DNA from: Planctomycetaceae bacterium
Lineage (GTDB): Bacteria > Planctomycetota > Planctomycetia > Planctomycetales > Planctomycetaceae
NCBI GenBank assembly: GCA_028284485.1
Contig: JANQRQ010000310.1
Span: forward strand, 1-36,513
Direction: 5' to 3'
DNA: 36,513 nucleotides
Shown: one piece after another, positions 1-8,552 of the stretch
Layout of the letters: each line of letters opens with the position of its first letter
Numbering within the stretch: the first letter of the stretch is position 1
The notes under the pieces: model-generated
Databases searched by the model: none
Seen by the model: the letters and a program-made list of their open reading frames with translations, nothing else
Told to the model about the DNA's origin: nothing
Made by a program: the position numbers and the translations under genes

Positions 1-1430
1 CCGAATCCACCACCCCCGGCGACCGGCCGGTTCTGGTTTTTGACATCGTCACCCACCGGTTTTACACCTGTCACAAACGGCTGTTGTGATTGATCAGCGA
101 CAACTGCGACTTGGCCATCAAACAAGGTAATTTTCGGTGCAAACAGGAGATTGTTCCTTTCGTCGCCTTGAGCGGCCTGCAAAAGGAAAAACAATTCGAT
201 GTCGCTCAAAATGGCCAGGCCCGTTTGAATGCCCGCATTGGGATCGAAGTTTCCGAATTCTGGAATTCCAGTTCCGAAAGAACCTTGACCAAGCGGGACA
301 TCAAAATCCCCAAGCGCATTGCCACGATCCTGGTTCTGCGAATCGCGGCTACCACCCTGATTATCACCGCTTCGAGTGGTCTCCCCGCCAGCGGTTTGAT
401 CACCTCCGGCGTTTGGTGTGTTGTTCGTGTTGTCGTCGACGTCGAAATCAAAGTCGATGCCGATCCGCTCAAAGAAATTGTCATTCAACGTGATGAAGCG
501 AACCTCGATGATCACTTGAAGATCTTGAAGCCGGCGCAATTGGCCGAGTAAATCAGTGACGTTCCCAGCTGTAGTTTTCGTCCCTGTAGTACTCGTGCCG
601 GTACCCGTATTGGGGCGGTTTTCGTTGCCGCCTTCGTCAGTGCTTTTACCGCCTGTTTCACCTTTGCCGCTTTGCTCGTCCCCATCGCCCGCACGACGTC
701 CGCCGCCCATCTCCTCTTCATCTTCCTGAATGATGATTCGTGGGGTCACCATCATTTGCAGGCTCTCGGTTTCGCGTCCGATACCAACGTTCTTAAAGAG
801 CCGGTTGATATAGGGGATCTTGCTGAGAATTGGCACCCCACGTTCGTTTCGACCTTCAGCCAGCCGCTTGATGCCCCCCATCAGCACGGTTCCGCCATCC
901 GGAACAGAGACAGTCGTCGAGACGGTCGTAAAACTGAAGACCGGTAGCTGCACGGTTGTCGCTTGAACCGAGGTCGTCACGGTTTGTGTGGAATCATCGG
1001 ACGAGTCGTCATCGCCTGAACCGCCCGGACCCGATACGGTGTACGACGAAGGCAGGGGATTCGAAATTGGCGACTCATAAGTAAACCGCACACTGCTGAT
1101 GTTCCCGTCACCGTCGTCGTCGAACTCCTGAACGTTTTGAAGGACATTCGTCAATCGAAAGCCTGCGCCCGAAATCAATCCGTTTCGAGCATCCTGTAAT
1201 GTGCCCAACAGGCTGTCTTTCGATCCCGCAGAAAGCGACCGGTCGCTACGGACATCGTTGACGAGTTGATCGATGTCGATCTTATGGGGCGAAGAACCGC
1301 CAGACTGCACTGCATTACGCACTTGTTCTGAGATTCTTCCAGCTGAATGGGAATTGTCCTCAGACCGTAAATTCGCAGCGCTAACCAGTAGCACCGTCAG
1401 GCAAAACAGAAAGAGCCGCCTGTGATCCAT
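1..1430 (-). CDS. Secretin-like protein (type II/III secretion family), 3' end beyond the window
   Basis: An open frame of 476 codons runs from an ATG at 1430 to the left edge without a stop. The N-terminus looks like a signal peptide (MDHRRLFLFCLTVLLVSA). Residues about 190-255 carry the motifs normally found at the C-terminal end of a secretin barrel: SVPDGGTVLMGGIKR, then GVPILSKIPYINRLFKN, then LQMMVTPRIII. A Gly/Thr-rich linker follows. After it come the motifs that normally open the secretin domain: LQVIIEVRFITLND, then FFLLQAAQ and NLLFAPKITLFDGQVAVV. The halves are therefore in reversed order, or a partial copy precedes a full one; the edge hides the answer. A loop DDDGDGNIS near residue 105 resembles an EF-hand loop but lacks the final acidic residue. 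It lies 98 bases downstream of the thioredoxin-fold gene on the same strand and may share its transcript. Secretin homology is secure; a role in an actual secretion machine is inferred. Confidence 0.8.
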   Translation of the reverse strand, partial: MDHRRLFLFCLTVLLVSAANLRSEDNSHSAGRISEQVRNAVQSGGSSPHKIDIDQLVNDVRSDRSLSAGSKDSLLGTLQDARNGLISGAGFRLTNVLQNVQEFDDDGDGNISSVRFTYESPISNPLPSSYTVSGPGGSGDDDSSDDSTQTVTTSVQATTVQLPVFSFTTVSTTVSVPDGGTVLMGGIKRLAEGRNERGVPILSKIPYINRLFKNVGIGRETESLQMMVTPRIIIQEDEEEMGGGRRAGDGDEQSGKGETGGKSTDEGGNENRPNTGTGTSTTGTKTTAGNVTDLLGQLRRLQDLQVIIEVRFITLNDNFFERIGIDFDFDVDDNTNNTPNAGGDQTAGGETTRSGDNQGGSRDSQNQDRGNALGDFDVPLGQGSFGTGIPEFGNFDPNAGIQTGLAILSDIELFFLLQAAQGDERNNLLFAPKITLFDGQVAVVADQSQQPFVTGVKPVGDDVKNQNRPVAGGGGF

Positions 1431-1528
1431 GGTCGAACCTCAATCAATCCGAACTGCGGGTATGCCTAACCAAGTTCACTGCCGACCAATATTCACTGAA
1501 GATTTCGGTCGACGCATGTGACGAATCT

Positions 1529-2641
1529 TTACCTCGCAAGCATTCTTTGCACGATACCCTCCAAAAGGGACGTCCCCTGCTTGTCATCCGTCAAGACAAT
1601 CTCGCTGACATTACCTGATCGATCCAAGATCACAGTGTGCGGAATTGTGACGACACCGAATTCTTCAGTCACGGAAGGATCAATTACCGCCAAGCGATAA
1701 GTGATGCCATGCTTTTGAGCGTACGCGGCTATCCCCGCTTGCTCTTCCGCTAAGGAAAGTCCCGCCTTTTCTGTGACCCGATCCGACTCCGAATCGTAGG
1801 CATGCTGATAGGCCAAAGTGAGCCCTACGATCTCTAATCCTTGTCGCGAATACTTCTGATGAAGTTCCTGCAGTTGCTGCATGCGTTCGCGGCTTGCGAC
1901 TGCCCAAATCGCACAAAAGTCGAGCAAGACAATTCTGCCACGAGACTGGGAGACATCTGCCTGCTGACCTTGAATCGAGGAAACAATGTTAATGGCAGGC
2001 GCCGGCTTCCCCGTCATGCCGGCAAAGCGTCGCAATCGCTCGAGTTGTTTCATGACCGTCTGATGACCAACTCGAATCGCTTGGCTCGACGGTTGCTGAT
2101 CCACAAGAGATTTTGTGTAGGCGAGATAGAGTTCCAGATGTCGGATCGCACCCTCCCAGTCGCGGTGCCGGGCATGCATGGCAGCCAACAACATCCGCAG
2201 TCGTGGAATATCAGGATGGTCCGGTTGTAGCTCAATTGCAGCAACGAAATGCGATTCGGCCGCCTTCAAATTGTCAATCGAATTGACTCGGGCCAACGCC
2301 AGATGCGTCTTGGCAAGATTCGTCTGTGACAGCGACTGCGTGTAGTGCTCTTTGGCCAAAGCGGTATGACCAAGTTGCTCGTGGCACGCACCCAATGCAT
2401 ACAAATCATCAGCATCGAGATTGTTCAATCCTGCCGCTTTGTCGATGAGTTGTTGAAACGACAATTGCGATTGGCGTTCAGCAGCAGCTCGGGCTCTCGA
2501 ATCGCGCACTTCCGACATGACTCGTTGCTGATCCGCGACGATCTGCTGGAAGGCTGTCGCAACATCGATCGGCTCGTCACCGAATACTTCGGACGACAAA
2601 CACAGGCTGACGCCAACCACGCTAAGACACAGTGTTCTCAT
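1529..2641 (-). CDS. Exported TPR / TlpA-like thioredoxin-fold protein without active-site cysteines
   Basis: The 370-residue product starts with a signal peptide (residues 1-21, ending near VFGDE). A helical TPR-like region spans about 60-175 (LGACHEQLGHTALAKEHY and later repeats). A TlpA/AhpC-TSA type thioredoxin fold spans about 210-368. The fold is recognisable from GKPAPAINI, the beta strand IVLLDF, and the cis-proline loop TIPHT at 332-336. The active-site CxxC is absent: where ATWCGPC would stand the sequence reads AIWAVAS (residues 244-250), so positions 247 and 250 are Ala and Ser. Dithiol redox chemistry therefore looks lost, and the domain may act in binding or scaffolding. Start choice: AAGG lies about eight bases before the ATG at 2641. 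It precedes the secretin-like gene on the same strand. Planctomycetes have many TPR-TlpA proteins; the substrate is unknown. Confidence 0.82.
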   Translation of the reverse strand: MRTLCLSVVGVSLCLSSEVFGDEPIDVATAFQQIVADQQRVMSEVRDSRARAAAERQSQLSFQQLIDKAAGLNNLDADDLYALGACHEQLGHTALAKEHYTQSLSQTNLAKTHLALARVNSIDNLKAAESHFVAAIELQPDHPDIPRLRMLLAAMHARHRDWEGAIRHLELYLAYTKSLVDQQPSSQAIRVGHQTVMKQLERLRRFAGMTGKPAPAINIVSSIQGQQADVSQSRGRIVLLDFCAIWAVASRERMQQLQELHQKYSRQGLEIVGLTLAYQHAYDSESDRVTEKAGLSLAEEQAGIAAYAQKHGITYRLAVIDPSVTEEFGVVTIPHTVILDRSGNVSEIVLTDDKQGTSLLEGIVQRMLAR

Positions 2642-3399
2642 AAATCCGACCTTAACTGATGTAGCCTCGATTCAACATTCCAGTATGTCGTACAGACGTA
2701 ATCGTGACCGCAACGAAAATACAATCGCGGCGCAGCAATCAACCGAATGCAATTCAATAGATCCGAACAGCTGACCGCTGTCGAAAACATCCAGCTTTGA
2801 GGACCATTTCGCCATTCAAGTTCATCGGTCCTATAGTAACAAAGTGGATCCAATTATTTGCAGGAATTTCAGCCGGTTCTGCACCCGAGATTTCGCGCCC
2901 TCCTGGCTCTGATTCTGACCGAGTCCGCGTTTAAATGTGATTCGTGCTCCAATACAAGAATCCCTGGGCCGGAGTTACAGATGAAACGTCGGCCATCGGA
3001 GACGGATACGCAACGGCGTTGTTTCGGATCCTGATCCAGATATTCCATGGCTGTATGCTCTGCAATCACGGCCGCCCTTCCGTGGTAGATGAAGCCGAAT
3101 GGTTTGTCGCGTTCTCGAAAAGCAAATGTCAGCTGCAGCGATTTGCGAAAATCTACGGAAGGGCAAAATATTTACCCATTTACGTTTGACAACTCACTGA
3201 CCGCTGTTATCTTAAAACCCGTAATCAATACTGTTTACACAAATGTCGTATTCGCCTTAATCTTTCTTGTAGCCTGCTTACTGTTTGTGAGGCTGCAACG
3301 ACCGCAGGTCGGGTCGAGAGAACTCGATTCGGCCGAACCGATACGCTGTTTCGAATTGCACAAGCTGTTGTCACGTCTTTTACTGAGGAGGAGATCACC
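2642..3399. other. Intergenic region between divergent genes
   Basis: This 758-base stretch separates the minus-strand TlpA-like gene from the plus-strand Cys-rich protein gene. Several open frames of 60-100 codons cross it on both strands, but none has a recognisable domain or good start context. The only structure I can support is a sigma-70-like promoter at 3186-3213, which would give a leader of roughly 180 bases for the Cys-rich gene. Confidence 0.5.
3186..3213 (+). promoter_or_regulatory. Putative sigma-70-type promoter of the Cys-rich protein gene
   Basis: A perfect -35 hexamer TTGACA (3186-3191) is followed by a 16-base spacer and TATCTT (3208-3213), which matches four of six bases of TATAAT. 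It lies about 185 bases upstream of the ATG at 3400. This is a match to the general consensus only; no expression evidence is available. Confidence 0.4.
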
Positions 3400-3789
3400 A
3401 TGATGCGAAGAGTTCTCTGTTTGGCAGCCGTTGCCACAATTTTTGCGGCGTCGACTTCGTCGGCCGAAGCGGGTTTCTTCTTTGGCAGTAAGCGAAGTAG
3501 CTGCTGCGAGCCAGCATGCTGCCAGCCAACTTGTTGCCCGCAGCCTTGCTGTCCGCAACCGTGCTGCGCGCCCGCACCCAGTTGCTGCGAGCCCGCCCCA
3601 AGCTGTTGTGCACCGGCACCAACTTGTTGCTCACCGGCACCGAGTTGCTGTTCATCCGGGTCGTCGTGCTGTGGAGCCAGTGGCTGCGGAACGACTGGCT
3701 GCGGAGTGAGTGGTGGAATGGCTGCTCCGGTTGAAGATGCTCCGGAACCGCCAGCCGAAGATGCCCCGCCAGCACCGAATCAGGCGTAG
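3400..3789 (+). CDS. Small secreted Cys-Cys repeat protein
   Basis: The 129-residue product has a clear signal peptide (MMRRVLCLAAVATIFAAS, likely cut after AEA near residue 24). Residues about 34-105 contain ten Cys-Cys pairs spaced by short Pro/Gln/Ala/Ser linkers (units such as CCQPT, CCPQP, CCAPAPS), plus two single Cys flanked by Gly. The tail is acidic and proline-rich (EDAPEPPAEDAPPAP). A strong ribosome site GGAGGAG sits just before the start; a second ATG follows at once (3403). The gene stands alone, with its own promoter candidate and a strong hairpin downstream. Exported proteins with CCxP repeats occur in planctomycetes. A disulfide-crosslinked envelope component, or metal binding, are both possible; neither is shown by the sequence. 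The repeat-rich DNA also produces long spurious frames on the other strand. Confidence 0.85.
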   Translation: MMRRVLCLAAVATIFAASTSSAEAGFFFGSKRSSCCEPACCQPTCCPQPCCPQPCCAPAPSCCEPAPSCCAPAPTCCSPAPSCCSSGSSCCGASGCGTTGCGVSGGMAAPVEDAPEPPAEDAPPAPNQA

Positions 3790-3839
3790 TTCGCTGCGAC
3801 ATTGAGCCGCATCTTGTCTGCGGCACAAACGCATGAGAA

Positions 3840-3873
3840 GAAAGGTCCATTCAATCGTCTGAATGGACCTTTC
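3840..3873 (+). terminator. Hairpin terminator between convergent genes
   Basis: A perfect 13-base inverted repeat (GAAAGGTCCATTC at 3840-3852 and GAATGGACCTTTC at 3861-3873) encloses an 8-base loop. It lies 50 bases after the stop of the Cys-rich gene and is followed by the T-rich stretch CTCATTCTTTGT. It also lies 70 bases beyond the stop of the convergent glycosyltransferase gene, so it could act in both directions. The uridine tract is interrupted, so strength is uncertain. Confidence 0.75.
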
Positions 3874-3944
3874 CTCATTCTTTGTGTGTCAAACAACTGA
3901 AAATGGCTGACGATTCTGAAGGAAGAAAATAAAGCTTCTACCAT

Positions 3945-5903
3945 TCATCGCATAGGAACAAATTGATAAGTCGGCTGCGGGCCACTATGGTCGGTCGATC
4001 GAACGATTCGAAACAGTTGCCAATCAGTCATACGAAAGAAGTAGACAGCCCGGTCATTGAATTCCGACATCACATCTTCGATGGAGTGAGTCTCTGGCCG
4101 GTATCGCGCGAGTAGTACAGGTTCGCTAATTCCGGGCCAGTTCACTATGTAGTCAATGCCCCGCTCGGCGGGATCGGCTTCCACAAGCACCAACGCCGAT
4201 TGAGAAGTCACAAGACGGTCGATCGTCTCTCGAAATCGCTGATGTTGCAAACGCGAAAACGCGACCTCTTGCACTCCAGCCACGAGTCGAGAGGGAGACC
4301 AAAATGGTGCAAACGACACTAGATTCACCGCAACCGCCGTGACGGTAACAGCGGCCCACCAAAGCGGCATGGCAGATCGGTTCTGCTGTCGCCAGATCCC
4401 AATCAATCGACCAGAGGTAAAGGCGAAGAGCAGCGCCCACAGCGGAGCCGTTTCAAATACATAGTGCCAATTCATGATACCGACGAACCAATACGGGACA
4501 TGAACGGCGTGTAAGGAAACAATGGCCAATGGGACGAACCACCACCGGCGATCAGACAACTTGTATAAGAACAGGAATACGATCGTGGCAAGCAGTAATG
4601 GCACGACTCCTAAAGTCCATTGCCAACTCGCCATCAGACGCTGCAAGACATTGCGGGCTGCAAGAGTCGGGGTGAGGTTGATTGCCCAGCGGTCGTAATT
4701 GTCAATCGTTCGTTCTGTAAGGTTGAGTTCACCACGAACAACATTGTTGAATCCATACACATGCCGCGGCGTGTAGATTTCCGTATAGAGCTGGTAGGGC
4801 ATTTCCCAAGCGCTGCCTGTAATTGCCTGGTTGTACGCCAGCAGTAAGGCCAAACCTAACAAGACAGGTCCACCAACCCAGCAGGTCAGGACAATTGGCG
4901 ATGGTTTTCCGATCTCGGTTTCGTCCTTGGAACGGAACGCCCAAATCAAAAGAAACAGACCAAACGGCAGGCCAAAACCTGCTGCGGTCATCGGCCGGCA
5001 GGCCATCGCAAACGCCAGCGCGATTCCCGCTGTTAAGGCAGCGAACCGACTACGATTTCGCAGCATTCGCAAAAAAGAATACAAGAACATCGACAGCGAA
5101 ATGACTGTCGGATGATGAGCAAGCAACAAATTACTGAACAGCCCCAGGCCTGGTGAGAGTGCTGTCACCATTCCGGCCAGCAGTCCGACGCCGTTACATG
5201 ACAATTCACGACCCGAAAGAAACACAAGCACACTGCAAAGTGCGCCAGCCAACCAATACCCCCAATAAAGGTGACCAAGCGCAAGGAATGGTGACATCCA
5301 TAACCCTGTCCCCGGCCAATAGCGGCTCGCAAAGTTTCCTTCATTGAGCACATGCATCTGATCGAAAAGTCGTGCATGAGTCGGGTGGCTCGGATAGGAA
5401 AGTCGCCCGTCAACGAATGTGCGCGCCTGCAACTTGTAACTGAACTCGTCGTGATAGGCTGGCGGAAGATCACCAAAACGGTAACTGGGAATTGAATCCA
5501 ACTCGTAATTGGCGATCCTCGAACTGGCAGACCACGAGACGCTGCCGATCAGCAGTGCGGCAACGAACACCGTCCAATTCGGCCCAGCATTGGTACTTGA
5601 GCTATGGGGACCATCTGCCAACCACTGGACGAGAGAGCTCTTCCAACGAGTGCGAGCAGCGCCGGAATGCCCGCGATAAATCCAAAATAACGGAGCGAAG
5701 GCCAGCAGAATCAAGAACGGTGACGTATCAATGTTGAGGCCGAATAACCAAGATTCAGAACGGGCCCCCTCCGACAACAATTGCCGATATCTGGCGATTT
5801 CCACGCTGAGTACAATCGCCAGCACAATCAACCAAGCCGCGATCTGGCCGATGACCGCCGTTTTGGTGAAATTGCGTTTGGTAGTCGAATCGATGAGCTT
5901 CAT
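3945..5903 (-). CDS. Polytopic GT-C family glycosyltransferase-like membrane protein
   Basis: The 652-residue product is very hydrophobic, with roughly eleven or twelve membrane segments beginning near residue 17 and a C-terminal soluble part from about 545. Between the early membrane segments lies the acidic pair D152-E153 in HDEFSYKLQARTF. This is the position where GT-C enzymes (GT39/ArnT/PMT type) carry catalytic or metal-binding Asp/Glu in the first outer loop. A second conserved-looking block is SRYWPGTGLWMSPFLALG. GT-C enzymes use polyprenyl-phosphate sugars on the outer face of the membrane. The donor and acceptor here cannot be read from sequence. The gene is divergent from gmd (131 bases between starts), so a link with exported or surface glycans is plausible. 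It could also be annotated simply as a conserved membrane protein. Confidence 0.72.
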   Translation of the reverse strand: MKLIDSTTKRNFTKTAVIGQIAAWLIVLAIVLSVEIARYRQLLSEGARSESWLFGLNIDTSPFLILLAFAPLFWIYRGHSGAARTRWKSSLVQWLADGPHSSSTNAGPNWTVFVAALLIGSVSWSASSRIANYELDSIPSYRFGDLPPAYHDEFSYKLQARTFVDGRLSYPSHPTHARLFDQMHVLNEGNFASRYWPGTGLWMSPFLALGHLYWGYWLAGALCSVLVFLSGRELSCNGVGLLAGMVTALSPGLGLFSNLLLAHHPTVISLSMFLYSFLRMLRNRSRFAALTAGIALAFAMACRPMTAAGFGLPFGLFLLIWAFRSKDETEIGKPSPIVLTCWVGGPVLLGLALLLAYNQAITGSAWEMPYQLYTEIYTPRHVYGFNNVVRGELNLTERTIDNYDRWAINLTPTLAARNVLQRLMASWQWTLGVVPLLLATIVFLFLYKLSDRRWWFVPLAIVSLHAVHVPYWFVGIMNWHYVFETAPLWALLFAFTSGRLIGIWRQQNRSAMPLWWAAVTVTAVAVNLVSFAPFWSPSRLVAGVQEVAFSRLQHQRFRETIDRLVTSQSALVLVEADPAERGIDYIVNWPGISEPVLLARYRPETHSIEDVMSEFNDRAVYFFRMTDWQLFRIVRSTDHSGPQPTYQFVPMR

Positions 5904-6034
5904 CCCCGGTCTTTTAGATTTGACGCAATTCTACTACGTTTCCGTCAATGCAAGTGTGGGAGATTTCCATACAGGTCCCTTGACGCCGAATGCCGGGCAA
6001 AATCATACTCGGCAGCATCATTCCTCTGAATTGG

Positions 6035-7036
6035 ATGAATATCGTGAATCGCGTTGCACTGATTACTGGAATCTCCGGACAGGATGGATTCTATCTTACA
6101 GAGTTCCTGTCAAATAAGGGTTACGATGTCCATGGCGTCGTTCTGCTCGGCCAGGAAGCCAACTGCCATCCGCAGGCAACCATTCATCACGGCGACTTGA
6201 GCGACGGAAGTAACCTCGGGGCGATTCTTCACTCTGTGCAACCGCATGAAGTTTATAACTTGGGTGCACAAAGCCACGTCCGGTTCTCATTTGATATCCC
6301 GATCTCGACGGCGAACGTCACAGGTCTCGGTGCGATCCGCATGCTCGAATCGGTTCGTGAACATCAACAGCAAACGGGGCGGGAAGTCCGTTTCTATCAA
6401 GCCTCCTCCAGTGAGATGTTCGGCCGGGCTGAAAAATCCCCTCAAAACGAACACACTCCTTTCCGACCGCGCAGTCCCTACGCGTGCGCAAAGGCGTTTG
6501 CTTTTTGGCAAACAGTCAATTACCGCGAAGCCTACAATCTGTTTGCCTGCAACGGAATCCTTTTCAATCACGAGTCACCCAAGCGTGGTGAGGCATTTGT
6601 CACCCGAAAAATCACCCGTGCTGCCACTCGAATCAAACTCGGTTTGCAAGAACGGCTTCAATTGGGCAACCTCGATGCCAAACGCGATTGGGGATTTGCG
6701 GGGGATTACGTCGAAGCCATGTGGTTAATGCTTCAACACGACCAGCCTGATGACTTTGTCATTGCCACTGGCGAAACCCACTCTGTTCGCGAGTTTCTGC
6801 ATGAAGTCTTCAGTTACCTCGACCTCGATTGGGAGGAATACGTCGATATCGACCCGAACCTTTTTCGCCCCTCCGAGATTGAAGTTCTCTGTGGGGACTC
6901 CTCCAAGGCTTCTCAAAGCTTGGGTTGGAAGGCAGGTGTCAGCTTTTCGGAACTTGCCCGGATGATGACCGATCACGATCGGCAACTCGCGGAAACCGAA
7001 AAACGGATGCTGGATGCCGCTCAATCGACTGGTTAA
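6035..7036 (+). CDS. gmd: GDP-mannose 4,6-dehydratase
   Basis: The enzyme converts GDP-D-mannose to GDP-4-keto-6-deoxy-D-mannose, the precursor of GDP-fucose, GDP-rhamnose and related sugars. The 333-residue product has the Rossmann NADP motif TGISGQDG (residues 11-18). The catalytic set of the extended SDR fold is present: SSSEMFG with E127, then Y149 and K153 in SPYACAK. The family block [20 protein letters not shown] is intact. The Thr found next to the catalytic Glu in the E. coli enzyme is a Ser here (S125), a tolerated change. I chose the ATG at 6035 because it places the Rossmann strand at the usual distance from the N-terminus; a longer frame begins at 5990. No GDP-fucose synthase lies nearby, so the final sugar is unknown. 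The GT-C glycosyltransferase is divergent from it. Confidence 0.93.
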   Translation: MNIVNRVALITGISGQDGFYLTEFLSNKGYDVHGVVLLGQEANCHPQATIHHGDLSDGSNLGAILHSVQPHEVYNLGAQSHVRFSFDIPISTANVTGLGAIRMLESVREHQQQTGREVRFYQASSSEMFGRAEKSPQNEHTPFRPRSPYACAKAFAFWQTVNYREAYNLFACNGILFNHESPKRGEAFVTRKITRAATRIKLGLQERLQLGNLDAKRDWGFAGDYVEAMWLMLQHDQPDDFVIATGETHSVREFLHEVFSYLDLDWEEYVDIDPNLFRPSEIEVLCGDSSKASQSLGWKAGVSFSELARMMTDHDRQLAETEKRMLDAAQSTG

Positions 7037-7055
7037 TCGAACCGAAAACGCGTGC

Positions 7056-7069
7056 TGCAACGCGTTGCA
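7056..7069. promoter_or_regulatory. 14-base perfect palindrome in the gmd-hpnH gap
   Basis: TGCAACGCGTTGCA is a perfect palindrome 20 bases after the gmd stop. The overlapping segment 7046-7065 can also fold with AACGCG pairing to CGCGTT around an 8-base loop. It could be an operator or part of a weak gmd terminator; no uridine tract follows directly. Function is not established. Confidence 0.25.
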
Positions 7070-7279
7070 TGACTGTTATTTGGGGCTGACAGAATTCTGC
7101 CAAACTGCTATCACGCCAAGGTGTGTTGAGGGGTTTCGTCGATCTATTCCGCCACCGATCTTCGACGAATATGATAATGAGACATCCTCAAACACCGTGT
7201 CGAAAACAATCGACGGGCGGTTGGGCAGAGGAATCACCCGTTAACAACGATCGTTTCGGATTTCAGCAACCGAGGGCAT

Positions 7280-7284
7280 GGAGG
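7280..7284 (+). promoter_or_regulatory. Ribosome binding site deciding the hpnH start
   Basis: GGAGG lies five bases before the ATG at 7290. It overlaps the alternative ATG at 7278, which has no comparable site. The protein from 7290 begins MGVPLSQ, like known HpnH proteins. Confidence 0.6.
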
Positions 7285-7289
7285 CAAGG

Positions 7290-8507
7290 ATGGGCGTTCC
7301 CCTTTCACAAATGTGGACGGTGTCGACATACGTCCTCGGAAAGCGGCTCCGTGGAATCGATCGGTATCCACTTGTCCTGATGTTGGAACCGTTATTCCGC
7401 TGCAACCTGGCCTGCGCCGGATGCGGGAAGATTCAGTACCCTGCCAATATTCTGAAAAAGAATCTCACCCCAGAACAGTGCTTTCACGCTGTCGATGAAT
7501 GCGGCGCACCCATTGTATCAATACCCGGTGGAGAACCGCTGCTGCATCCTCAGATCGAGGAAATTGTCGACGGACTCGTCGCACGGAAAAAGTACATCTA
7601 CCTCTGTACGAATGCCCTTTTGCTTAAGCAACATTTGCATCGTTTTTCGCCAACAAAGTATCTATCGTTCTCAATTCATCTCGACGGCCCCAAAGCAGAA
7701 CACGACCGCGCCGTGTGCCGCGAAGGGGTGTACGATGTCGCAATTGAAGCCATCAAATCGGCCGTCGATGCCGGTTTTCGCGTGACGACGAATTCGACCG
7801 TTTTCAACCATACTGACCCCGAAGGCTTCCGGGAATTCTTCGATACCCTGATGGATCTGGGAGTCGAAGGAATGATGATTTCTCCCGGGTATCCCTACGA
7901 AAAAGCCCCCGATCAAGAACATTTTCTGCACGCTCGAGAAACGATAGGCCTATTTCGCCGTATTCTGGATCAACCGAAAAAGCGATGGAGGTTTAATCAG
8001 TCACCATTGTTCTTGGAATTCCTGAAGGGCAACTGGCAACTCGAATGCACGCCATGGGGGAATCCCACTTACAATGTTTTTGGCTGGCAACGCCCTTGCT
8101 ATTTGTTGCAAGAGGGATATGCCGAAAGTTTTCAGGAACTGTTGGAATCGACGGAATGGGGATGTTACGGGCGCGCGAGCGGAAACCCTCGCTGCACCGA
8201 CTGCATGGTCCACTCCGGTTACGAACCAACTGCGGTCGCGGAGACATTTGCCTCATGGAAAGGATTCAGCCAAGTCGCAAGGCTCTTTCTGGGCCTTACG
8301 ATGCGTAATCGAGACTTGCCATCCACCCCGGCCGGTCACACAAACAGTCTGCCAGGGACTCTCGCGCAGAATACCGAACGATCGGAATGCGGCCAGCAAG
8401 CTCAAACGAGCTGCGATAACCATCAGCCAACGGTGGCACCAGATTCCACAAATAGGGAAGCGCCAGACTCTGACCGCATCGATCTGCCCGTCGTTACGCT
8501 GCGGTAG
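7290..8507 (+). CDS. hpnH: Adenosyl-hopene transferase HpnH (radical SAM)
   Basis: HpnH joins the adenosyl radical from S-adenosylmethionine to diploptene, giving adenosylhopane, the first step of hopanoid side-chain extension. The 405-residue product has the radical SAM cluster motif CNLACAGC with C38, C42 and C45. It also has the very characteristic flank LMLEPLFRCNLACAGCGKIQ, the SAM-binding block SIPGGEPLLHP, and SIHLDGPKAEHD. Near the C-terminus are further Cys in NPRCTDCMVHSGYEPTA. The last 60 or so residues form a polar, low-complexity tail that most HpnH proteins lack or have shorter. The start at 7290 is preferred over 7278 on the ribosome site and family match. No squalene-hopene cyclase or other hpn gene lies next to it, so the pathway is presumably scattered. 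The call is secure at family level. Confidence 0.93.
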   Translation: MGVPLSQMWTVSTYVLGKRLRGIDRYPLVLMLEPLFRCNLACAGCGKIQYPANILKKNLTPEQCFHAVDECGAPIVSIPGGEPLLHPQIEEIVDGLVARKKYIYLCTNALLLKQHLHRFSPTKYLSFSIHLDGPKAEHDRAVCREGVYDVAIEAIKSAVDAGFRVTTNSTVFNHTDPEGFREFFDTLMDLGVEGMMISPGYPYEKAPDQEHFLHARETIGLFRRILDQPKKRWRFNQSPLFLEFLKGNWQLECTPWGNPTYNVFGWQRPCYLLQEGYAESFQELLESTEWGCYGRASGNPRCTDCMVHSGYEPTAVAETFASWKGFSQVARLFLGLTMRNRDLPSTPAGHTNSLPGTLAQNTERSECGQQAQTSCDNHQPTVAPDSTNREAPDSDRIDLPVVTLR

Positions 8508-8552
8508 TTGAAAGCGGGCCCGATGCCATTTCCGCACAAGGAAGTTTAATTG

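Noticed and set aside
2944..3189. Small plus-strand frame of 81 codons in the 2642-3399 gap
   Set aside because: No ribosome site, no domain, and competing frames of similar length on the other strand.
3395..3850. Minus-strand open frame of 151 codons opposite the Cys-rich gene
   Set aside because: It mirrors the repeat-rich plus-strand gene, has no domain, and the plus frame has a signal peptide and strong ribosome site.
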